Of a stretch of DNA of 8,190 bases, positions 1-6,591 are shown piece after piece. The notes below the pieces were generated by a model, which made no database searches, was not told the DNA's origin, and saw only the letters and a list, made by a program, of their open reading frames with translations. Every line of letters starts with the position of its first letter. The first letter of the stretch is position 1. The stretch lies in NCBI GenBank assembly GCA_030017395.1, contig JASEIZ010000088.1:1-8190 (forward strand), given 5' to 3'. Made by a program: the position numbers and the translations under genes. This DNA is from Desulfobacterales bacterium. GTDB taxonomy: Bacteria; Desulfobacterota; Desulfobacteria; Desulfobacterales; ETH-SRB1.

Positions 1-211
1 CTCTTCCTTTTAGCTCTTTGCCATTTAGGCCCTCGATTGCAGACTGCCCTTCAGCTTTAGAGGCCATCTCCACGAATCCAAATCCCTTTGATTGACCACT
101 ATGCTTGTCTTTTATAATGGTGGCAGATTCAACCTGCCCGAATTGTTCTAAAGCCAGCCGTAAATCCTCTTCGGTAACCTCGTATGACAAATTTCCTACA
201 TAGATCTTCAT
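1..211 (-). CDS. Small RRM-family RNA-binding protein, C-terminus cut by window edge
   Basis: The 70 complete codons visible form most of one RNA recognition motif. The RNP2 strand is IYVGNL (residues 3-8) and the RNP1 strand is KGFGFVEM (42-49), each with the aromatic residues that stack on RNA (Tyr4, Phe44, Phe46). Small bacterial proteins of this type are single RRM domains of about 80-110 residues, often with a Gly/Arg-rich tail, and bind single-stranded RNA in the cytoplasm; some are cold-induced. The tail lies outside the window. The start is the ATG at 211-209, preceded by AGGAG six bases upstream (218-222). The gene is divergent from the cupin gene, with 567 bp between them. The specific RNA target is unknown. 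Family assignment is firm; the role is inferred. Confidence 0.93.
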   Translation of the reverse strand, partial: MKIYVGNLSYEVTEEDLRLALEQFGQVESATIIKDKHSGQSKGFGFVEMASKAEGQSAIEGLNGKELKGR

Positions 212-778
212 TTTAATCTCCTTTTGTAATAAATTATGACCATAAATGAGCCGTTAAAATAATTTGGATCTGAATTTTATATAAATAATAATTATGTAGC
301 ACCAGGAAGCCCCGCCTTTTAAGGTCGGGAGCTTCACTTGTGGTGTATCAAAACAAAATGGTTCTGCTGGTTTTATCCATGATTTGATAAATTGTATTCG
401 ATTTGCGAGGAAGAAAAGTCGATATAACTATTTCCAAAAACCGGACAGTGCAACAAGGTGCATGAATATAAAGAAGGGTAAGATATTAATCTATATCATC
501 CATTACTAATATCCGCTCTCCATCATTTTGGCACAAACATTCTCAATTTCCTGTTTTTTGTCGTTTAATTGCGTAATCACTGCTTTTTAACAATTAAAGT
601 ATAATGCAAGATAATCTTGTATGTCAATGAGCAAATGGCGGTAGAAATAATGGTCATGTCGGAAATCTTCGATAATTTTTCTTTTGTGGTTGTATGTCTA
701 TCGATAAACATGATATAAATAACCTGTTTTTTACGAGAGGCAGGAATCAAAGGCCAACACACATCCAAAAGGGGTTTT
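212..778. other. Divergent non-coding region
   Basis: This 567-bp stretch lies between the minus-strand RRM gene and the plus-strand cupin gene and should hold the promoters of both. It is AT-rich except for the hairpin at 306-337. A perfect TATAAT occurs at 600-605 on the plus strand, but I see no acceptable -35 hexamer 16-18 bases upstream. A weaker pair, TTGTAT (690-695) and TATAAA (714-719) with an 18-base spacer, sits nearer the cupin start. Neither is good enough to call as a promoter. On the minus strand, 506-590 reads as about 26 open codons with a plausible, charged sequence ending in TAG, but without a start signal. No RNA gene or known riboswitch was recognised. Confidence 0.7.
306..337 (+). 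repeat. GC-rich imperfect hairpin, IS200/IS605 right-end or REP-like
   Basis: The arms GAAGC-CCCG-CCT and AGG-T-CGGG-A-GCTTC pair over about 12 bp, with single-base bulges (T and A) on the 3' side and a TTTA loop. TTCAC follows at 333-337, overlapping the base of the stem. A bulged subterminal hairpin with a TTCAC-like 3' flank is what IS200/IS605 elements carry at their right end, and what solitary REP/PATE-type derivatives keep. No tnpA or tnpB lies beside it, so it would be a solitary remnant or repeat. It is not a good terminator: no plus-strand gene precedes it and there is no T run. The structure is seen directly; the mobile-element origin is inferred. Confidence 0.5.
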
Positions 779-1210
779 ATGAAAACCAGAATATCGTTAT
801 GCATCTTCTTTCTATTCTGTATGTCTTCCTTTGTCAGCGCCGGCGAATACAGCGGCGGCGTTCAGGCGCAGATTGTCCTCAAAACAAAAAACACGAGCAA
901 CGGTCATCATGTCGCCTACTTGAAAACGGATAGCGCCGAGGTAACGGTCATGACCGTGGAACTTCCCCCCGGGGCTGAAACAGGATGGCATATTCACCCT
1001 GTTCCCGTTTATGCCTACGTATTATCAGGAACATTGACTATTGAGATGGAAGGTAAAAAAGCATCGATTTTTCAGGTTGGGGATGCGATCATCGAGGGAA
1101 TCAATACCCGTCACTGCGGCATAAATTCCGGAGATGTTCCGGTCAAACTGGTTGTCTTCTACACTGGTGCGCAGGATTTGCCCAATGTAATAAGAACACC
1201 TGCGCCTTGA
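779..1210 (+). CDS. Exported single-domain cupin protein
   Basis: The 143-residue product starts with a signal peptide: Lys2 and Arg4, a hydrophobic core at about 5-19, and a likely signal peptidase I site after Val-Ser-Ala (19-21). It is therefore probably periplasmic. The mature part is one cupin beta-barrel. Motif 1 is G65..W70-H71-I-H73 and runs to G84. Motif 2 starts at G101 and ends H112-CGI-N116. H71, H73 and H112 are the expected metal ligands. The usual motif 1 glutamate is not present; Tyr78 occupies about that position. The PxG turn of motif 2 is also altered. The ATG at 779 is preceded by AGGGG with only four bases between. Close relatives are annotated only as cupin-domain proteins, so no substrate or reaction can be given. 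It appears monocistronic, convergent with the HD-GYP gene. Confidence 0.85.
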   Translation: MKTRISLCIFFLFCMSSFVSAGEYSGGVQAQIVLKTKNTSNGHHVAYLKTDSAEVTVMTVELPPGAETGWHIHPVPVYAYVLSGTLTIEMEGKKASIFQVGDAIIEGINTRHCGINSGDVPVKLVVFYTGAQDLPNVIRTPAP

Positions 1211-1230
1211 ACCGCAAAAGCAAGCGCATT

Positions 1231-1264
1231 CCCCGCTGCTTGCGGCGGGTAGCTTCAATTTTTT
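1231..1264 (+). terminator. REP-like hairpin with T tract between convergent genes
   Basis: CCCGCTGC (1232-1239) pairs with GCGGCGGG (1242-1249), with one G-T wobble; the innermost pair must open to give a four-base CTTG loop. AGCTTCAA follows, then six T (1259-1264). The stem ends eight bases before the T run, further than in a standard intrinsic terminator, so termination for the cupin gene is plausible but not certain. On the minus strand no T run follows the stem. The 3' flank GGGTAGCTTCA nearly repeats the GGGAGCTTCA of the hairpin at 306-337, so this may be a second member of the same repeat type reused as a transcript end. The T tract overlaps the HD-GYP stop codon. Confidence 0.45.
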
Positions 1265-2177
1265 ATTGGGTTTCTTCATCCAAAATAATGCCATACAAGT
1301 TGTCAGGAGGGGAAGTACCTCTTTTATCCGAAGAAATTACACACTCGCTATAGTGAGGCCGATCTTTTCGGTTGACGGCTACAATAGCCTGCACTATTTC
1401 CCAGCTTATTTTACCCTTTTCCGCCATTCCTGAGATTTCTTCCAGAGCTGTCCGGTTGTCATATGAAAGACGGCGATAGGGCCTTGGCGAAAGCAGAGCG
1501 TCATAAATATCGCTTACAATGACAATTTCGACCATACGGTCTTTAAGATAAATACCGCGAGGATAACCTGAACCGTCATTTCTTTCATGATGCTCCATGG
1601 CCGCCTTTGCTGAAAAATTTTTGCTGTCCTGAAGATGGTAGCTGAGAAGCACATAGCCTGCTACAGTATGATGCTCCAAAAATAGGCGTTCCGACCTGGT
1701 CAGCGGATCGGTTTTTTTCAGAATGTTTAAAGGGACGCAAATTTTCCCTAAGTCATGGGTCGGGCCTGCCAAAACTTCTGTCAGCATATCATTATGATTA
1801 CCCATAAGATTTTGGGCTAAAAGAATTAAAAGGGCATAAACCATTAAAAAATGGCGATATGTGTAAAAATCATTCAGCTTGAAATAGTCCATTATTTCCA
1901 ATACCGGATACGGCACATTGACCTGCTCCATAAGATTCAGGATGCTTGAGATTCTCTTTTCATCAGCGAAAATAGTATCATATGGAGGTTGGGAGAAAAA
2001 TAATAATATATTATCTTTTATTGATCTGTATTTTAAAAAAGGTGAACTTTTAGTGGAATGGCCTTCACGCATCGAAATTAGCTCTTCCACAACTTCATTT
2101 GAAACTGCGGTTCCAGCAGGAAGTAGCTGCCTGTTATCTAACGTAAAAATATTGTGCGTTAATTTTAAAGTAGTCAT
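1263..2177 (-). CDS. HD-GYP domain protein, probable cyclic-di-GMP phosphodiesterase
   Basis: The 304-residue protein should hydrolyse the second messenger cyclic di-GMP. The C-terminal two thirds match the HD-GYP domain: His109; HDLGK at 141-145; His170 in the HxxxG element; HHERNDGSGYP at 196-206 with the diagnostic GYP; and SDIYDALLSPRPYR at 222-235 with Asp223. The binuclear metal ligands all appear present, so activity is likely. Four residues before His109 is Tyr105, where some trinuclear members have Glu, so a two-metal site is more likely. Residues 1-40 resemble the short module that often precedes stand-alone HD-GYP domains. There is no receiver, PAS or membrane segment, so the protein looks cytosolic and the sensory input, if any, lies in residues 40-105. 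The ATG at 2177 follows GAGGTG with five bases between. It is the last gene of the minus-strand block, 24 bp after the activase stop. Confidence 0.92.
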   Translation of the reverse strand: MTTLKLTHNIFTLDNRQLLPAGTAVSNEVVEELISMREGHSTKSSPFLKYRSIKDNILLFFSQPPYDTIFADEKRISSILNLMEQVNVPYPVLEIMDYFKLNDFYTYRHFLMVYALLILLAQNLMGNHNDMLTEVLAGPTHDLGKICVPLNILKKTDPLTRSERLFLEHHTVAGYVLLSYHLQDSKNFSAKAAMEHHERNDGSGYPRGIYLKDRMVEIVIVSDIYDALLSPRPYRRLSYDNRTALEEISGMAEKGKISWEIVQAIVAVNRKDRPHYSECVISSDKRGTSPPDNLYGIILDEETQ

Positions 2178-2201
2178 TAAGACACCTCACCAGATACTTT
2201 A

Positions 2202-5200
2202 TTACGCATCAAGCATTCTTTTGTGCAATCTCTCTGCTCGCAGGCAGAAGGTCTCCAGCTTTGCATTTATCAGTTGCGGGAAAGGAGAACCATCGCTTTC
2301 AATTGCCAGAAAAGGCAGGTCTTCAATATTTACCAGCATTTTTCGTAGTCGCTTGTTTGCCGGGTCAGTTGCCAGTTTTGCTTTGCGGTTCATTATCATA
2401 TTAAGGATAGACTCTGAAAGGCGGTTCGGCATGCAGCCAAACGGACCTATGGCAATAGCTCCGCATGCATGAGAAGCTACTTCGGTTATAGTGCCTCCCA
2501 CTGTAAGAACGGCTTCACCTGTCAGGTTCGGCGATATATAAGGCTTGGCGTTGTTTATTATTGTCTCAACATTAAGAGGTTCTGCGTGAACAAGCCCTGA
2601 CCGGGACAAAATGGATTTAATAAGCTTTTCATATTTAACCATATATTTTTGTTTGATTATAAATTCCAGCTTTTCCATTTTTGACATCTTATATTCGGTA
2701 AGCCCCTTGCTCATGATGTAATCTGAATATAATATCCATTCCGCAACCGGTGAACAGATAGTGGCAAAACCGCTTTTTGCCAGACGTCTTGTCAAGTACT
2801 GACGCGATATTGAGTCCCTGCGGACGAATATTTCGCCTATAAGGCAGATTACAGGGACCTCTTTTAAAGGGAGTTTCATGGGAATCCGGCTAAAACGCTC
2901 GGAAGTACGAACCAGCTGTCTTTCCAGTTTAGAAAATTCCCCCCTTTCCATCTCTTCCAATATCAGATTCCATTCCTCATTAAATATCCTCGTCCCATCT
3001 TCGGTATCTGTCGCGTTGGCTAATATCATTGACCGGATGTCTTCCATAACATCGGATACTACAATGGCGCACCATGCTCTTAACTGAAAATCTTTTCCCA
3101 GGCCGGCATAAGAATTCTCCGATGTCAGTGAAAGCATGGCTACATCCGGCAGTTTAAGCCTTTTTACAAGGTCCTCCATGAATATGTAATACTGCCCGAA
3201 ACGGCAGGGACCTGATCCTGTGGGCATAAAGTAAACAACAACCTCGTCTTCCTTTTTTATATTGTAAATATAGTTAAGCAATGTTCCTGTTGTAAGTATC
3301 AGCGGCAAACACTCCTTGCAGGAACTGTTTGCACGTCCGAGTTTCAATACTGCCTCATCAGATGGCGGATGAGCTATTGCATTGAACCCCATGCTGCGAA
3401 ATATCGCCGCCAGCGATTCAGAGGAAATTTTACCCATAGACGGAATCAGAAACGTAACGCGCGGGTCACCGACCGGCAGCACTTCACCGGAAGATGTTAT
3501 CAGGTCAACCTTCCTTTTCCCCAATTTCAATTTAGCGGGAACAAAAACACACTTTTCTTGAGGAATCATCTTCTCTGACAAAAGCCGTCTGTATGCCGCT
3601 ACTATATCAAGAAACGCCTCAACCCTGGTCTCAATTCCGGCATCTGCCGTGTGGCTGTCCAGTTCAAGGGTCAGCGATGGTTTCTGCCCCATAAGACTCC
3701 TGAAATATCCGACTATAAATGAATCCGGACCGCAGGAAAAGTTTGTTATATAAGTTCCAAACAGTTGAGGATGATTCTTAACAACCCTTGCCGCCTTCAA
3801 TATGATCTGACCCATTCCCCAATACATATGGCATTTTGTTTTCTCATCATCAAATGTAAGAAAATCAAACGGCATTACCAGAACGCCTCTTGATACAAGC
3901 TTGTTTGGAATTCCCATATGCGCTTCCTTAACAAATCCGTTGTAAGGCCGTGCAAATATCACAACCGCTGTTTTATCCGGATCCTTTTCCAGTTCTTCAA
4001 TGGCTTTATTGCCGATCTTTTTCATTTCGGCAATGCATTCCATCTGCTTTTTTAGGGCTTTTTCAAAAGCTTTTCCAGCCTCTTTCCTGCCGACACCCAT
4101 CTTTACGGCTGTTTCGACGAGGGGCTTCTCTGCGGTTTCCAGCCCTTTTGTCAAATCAAGCAGCGGTGTCAATACTTCTACCCCTCTGCTTTTAAGTTCA
4201 TCCAGTTTTTCCCTGAATGTAGCTCTGAGATAAAATGTTTCACCCTGAACAAAAGGACAAACCTGTGAACTTGTGTAACCGTTTTGAGCGGGAACAGCTT
4301 TGAACTGAGGCAGGAATATGAACTCAGGAGGATTGTCCATATAAATCAGTGAATAAAAAAAACCATGTGTCAATTCTGCAGGATAGCAAAAGGCCGCCTC
4401 TTTCTGATCCATTCCTTCTTTAAAGGGGAAATCAGGCACAACTGGCTCAAACCCCATCTGAGCAAAAAACGTGGAATAAAGCGGATAAAAAGTGTTAACA
4501 AGGAAACTTCTGTTTATTCCGATTCTTCCTCTTTGCTTTTTCCTGCCGTCCACAGACAGTTTGCCTCCATACTTATCAAAAATTAACTGATGCCGGACTC
4601 GAACAAGGTCAAGCTTTTCCACGTCATATTTCACCTTGTTTCGCAAGTTGTAATATCTGTTGCAGGCCCCTCCAAATGGATATTTTTTTTCTTCCAGCTT
4701 GATTAAAGCTATATTGCAGTGCCGGTCACATTTTTCCTTTCCGCCTTTGCATATAAAAGACTTTCCGTATTTCACCTCGCGCTTTAGCAAAGCATTCAGG
4801 TCAAAAATCTTTTTTTCAATTAATCCTGTTTTAATCCTTTTTTTGACCTCAAGCGCGACACCAAAAGCGCCCATAAGCCCCGGCTCGGGAGGAACGACTA
4901 TGGGCTTGCCCACAAGCGCGGCCATGGCAAACGGGACCGCCCTGTTATAGCATACCCCTCCCTGCATAAACACCTTCTCTCCTACCGGCTTGTTCCCCTT
5001 AACCCTGTTTGAATAGTTCATACAGATGGAATAGACCAGACCTGCTACAATATCTTTGTGCTTCACACCTTCGTGAATGGCATTCTTTATGTCGGATGCG
5101 ATAAATGCGGCGCACTGGTCATTGAAATTGGGCGGATTCTTGCCTTTAAAAGCGATATCTCCAATATTCTCCATTTTCACGCTCAGGGTTTCGTATGCGG

Positions 5201-6557
5201 ACTCTTCCAGAAAAGAACCTGTGCCGGCGGAACAGGCTTCGTTCATCGCATAATCGGATGGCACGGCATTTGTGATATAAGTATATTTTGCATCCTGTCC
5301 GCCTATCTCAAATATTGTGTCCACCTTGGGGTCGAAATACACTGCTGCAGTCGCATGAGCAATTATCTCGTTGATAACCCCCTGTGTAAACGCATGGAGA
5401 CCGGCTATCTGGCGTCCCGAACCGGTAACACCCAGTCCTGTTATACTTATCTCGTCAGGATTTGCCTTTTTACTTATCTGTTCAAGAATCGAATCATAAC
5501 ACTTACGGGAAGCCCCAACAGGATCGCCGTCAGTACGCAGATAAACAGACGCGAGCATTGCATTGTCGTGGATCCGCAGAAGAACCGCCTTTGTTGTTGT
5601 TGAACCAACGTCAAGCCCCAGTATGCATTCATCCCCCTGCCGGACATCCCCCATCTCAACAGTCTTGAATTCGACCATTTCTTTAAAATTCATAAGGGGC
5701 ATAAGTGTGTCGAACGATGTGACTTCTGTTCTTAATAAATCCGACATTCCAGGAAATTTGGCAGTCTCATTTTCCAGCGCCCATAGAGCAGCTCCAAGAG
5801 CTTCGAAATATGGAGCTTCATCAGGAACAATAATACCGGCGATATCTTTGCGCAAATACTCGATCATCATCTGATTAAGAGCGGTACCGCCGGTAATCAT
5901 AATGTTTTCCCTTTGCACCTTTTTTAAAAGCTCCAGTATTTTATCCGCCATCATTTTGCAGAGCCCGGCAGTTACCTTTGATTTGGGGATGCCTTTGTTG
6001 GTTGCATGGGTGCAGTCTGATTTGCAAAAAACCGAACAACGCCCGGAAAGCTGATATGGCTTTTCCGCAGCCGCCCACAGAGCCGCCTCTTCCAGCGTTA
6101 CCTTCATTCTGCGTAACTGCTGAAGAAAAAATTCACCGGTTCCGGATGCGCACTTGTTGCCGGTCAAAACATTGGATATCCGCCCCTGACCGTCCAGAAC
6201 ATATACCATGAAGGTCTCTCCGCCCGCGGAAACAACTGCCGGACATGCAATGTCCTCCGGTTTAACAAAGCTGTATGCATATTCCACTGCTTCAGGTTCG
6301 GATATGGATGACAGGTTTACAAAGTTACGGAATCTCCTTCCTGTAACGGCGATCCTGTCGTATAAATTCATATCCAGCGACTTGAGAGTCGAAAGCAATG
6401 TTTGTTTTGGATTCCCCTCGTGTAAATGAAGTGAATATTTAATCACACGAGGCTTTGTTTTGCCTGCCCCATCCCTGCTATGCTTAAGCTCCAACCAGGC
6501 AAGCGATACTGTAGATGCTCCCAGGCATATACCAAGTGAATTTATATTGCCGTGCAT
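2202..6557 (-). CDS. Giant fused 2-hydroxyacyl-CoA dehydratase activase / dehydratase-like protein
   Basis: The 1451-residue protein joins modules that are separate in classical systems, where an ATP-driven activator passes a low-potential electron to a dehydratase. Residues 8-262 are a BadF/BadG/BcrA/BcrD-type ATPase half with Cys136 (KCASGTG) and Cys174. Residues 311-570 are a second half with an intact phosphate loop (GLDVGSTTTK, 314-323), IGGQDAK (418-424), Cys442 (ACSAGTG) and Cys482. A linker holds Cys603, 610, 614 and 632. Residues 675-985 match the DUF2229 type, with Cys724 (FCYP), Cys767 (CPFVQG) and Cys942 (SCGPDSF). Residues 1030-1385 are HgdB-like, with Cys1080/1083, Cys1118 and Cys1365/1375. 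The protein is soluble and clearly oxygen-sensitive in type. The first ATPase half lacks the canonical Asp (CLGAST) and has GGET instead of GGQD. The ATG at 6557 is the first after an in-frame stop; AGGA lies only three bases upstream. The substrate is unknown: an acyl-CoA dehydratase partner, or the enzyme itself acting as a reductase. Long proteins of this layout are known in anaerobes. Confidence 0.93.
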   Translation of the reverse strand: MHGNINSLGICLGASTVSLAWLELKHSRDGAGKTKPRVIKYSLHLHEGNPKQTLLSTLKSLDMNLYDRIAVTGRRFRNFVNLSSISEPEAVEYAYSFVKPEDIACPAVVSAGGETFMVYVLDGQGRISNVLTGNKCASGTGEFFLQQLRRMKVTLEEAALWAAAEKPYQLSGRCSVFCKSDCTHATNKGIPKSKVTAGLCKMMADKILELLKKVQRENIMITGGTALNQMMIEYLRKDIAGIIVPDEAPYFEALGAALWALENETAKFPGMSDLLRTEVTSFDTLMPLMNFKEMVEFKTVEMGDVRQGDECILGLDVGSTTTKAVLLRIHDNAMLASVYLRTDGDPVGASRKCYDSILEQISKKANPDEISITGLGVTGSGRQIAGLHAFTQGVINEIIAHATAAVYFDPKVDTIFEIGGQDAKYTYITNAVPSDYAMNEACSAGTGSFLEESAYETLSVKMENIGDIAFKGKNPPNFNDQCAAFIASDIKNAIHEGVKHKDIVAGLVYSICMNYSNRVKGNKPVGEKVFMQGGVCYNRAVPFAMAALVGKPIVVPPEPGLMGAFGVALEVKKRIKTGLIEKKIFDLNALLKREVKYGKSFICKGGKEKCDRHCNIALIKLEEKKYPFGGACNRYYNLRNKVKYDVEKLDLVRVRHQLIFDKYGGKLSVDGRKKQRGRIGINRSFLVNTFYPLYSTFFAQMGFEPVVPDFPFKEGMDQKEAAFCYPAELTHGFFYSLIYMDNPPEFIFLPQFKAVPAQNGYTSSQVCPFVQGETFYLRATFREKLDELKSRGVEVLTPLLDLTKGLETAEKPLVETAVKMGVGRKEAGKAFEKALKKQMECIAEMKKIGNKAIEELEKDPDKTAVVIFARPYNGFVKEAHMGIPNKLVSRGVLVMPFDFLTFDDEKTKCHMYWGMGQIILKAARVVKNHPQLFGTYITNFSCGPDSFIVGYFRSLMGQKPSLTLELDSHTADAGIETRVEAFLDIVAAYRRLLSEKMIPQEKCVFVPAKLKLGKRKVDLITSSGEVLPVGDPRVTFLIPSMGKISSESLAAIFRSMGFNAIAHPPSDEAVLKLGRANSSCKECLPLILTTGTLLNYIYNIKKEDEVVVYFMPTGSGPCRFGQYYIFMEDLVKRLKLPDVAMLSLTSENSYAGLGKDFQLRAWCAIVVSDVMEDIRSMILANATDTEDGTRIFNEEWNLILEEMERGEFSKLERQLVRTSERFSRIPMKLPLKEVPVICLIGEIFVRRDSISRQYLTRRLAKSGFATICSPVAEWILYSDYIMSKGLTEYKMSKMEKLEFIIKQKYMVKYEKLIKSILSRSGLVHAEPLNVETIINNAKPYISPNLTGEAVLTVGGTITEVASHACGAIAIGPFGCMPNRLSESILNMIMNRKAKLATDPANKRLRKMLVNIEDLPFLAIESDGSPFPQLINAKLETFCLRAERLHKRMLDA

Positions 6558-6591
6558 ACTTCCTTTTTAACCTGATTGATTGTTTAAATTT

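Noticed and set aside
306..337. Reading the first hairpin as an intrinsic terminator
   Set aside because: No plus-strand gene lies upstream in the window, the minus-strand RRM gene starts away from it, and no T run follows.
600..605. Perfect TATAAT as a cupin promoter
   Set aside because: No acceptable -35 hexamer at 16-18 bases, in AT-rich DNA where such matches occur by chance; it lies about 175 bp from the start codon.
577..804. Minus-strand 75-codon ORF upstream of and overlapping the cupin start
   Set aside because: No ribosome binding site, no recognisable domain, and it overlaps the signal peptide codons of the well-supported cupin gene on the other strand.
2178..2201. A separate promoter or terminator between the activase and HD-GYP genes
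   Set aside because: The 24-bp gap holds little beyond a ribosome binding site (GAGGTG) and is too short for both elements.
1918..2472. Plus-strand 184-codon ORF spanning the end of the activase gene and the start of the HD-GYP gene
   Set aside because: It is antisense to two genes with complete family motifs, and its translation shows no domain.
5058..5603. Plus-strand 181-codon ORF inside the activase gene
   Set aside because: Antisense shadow of the second ATPase half, whose motifs (IGGQDAK, ACSAGTG) are clear on the minus strand.
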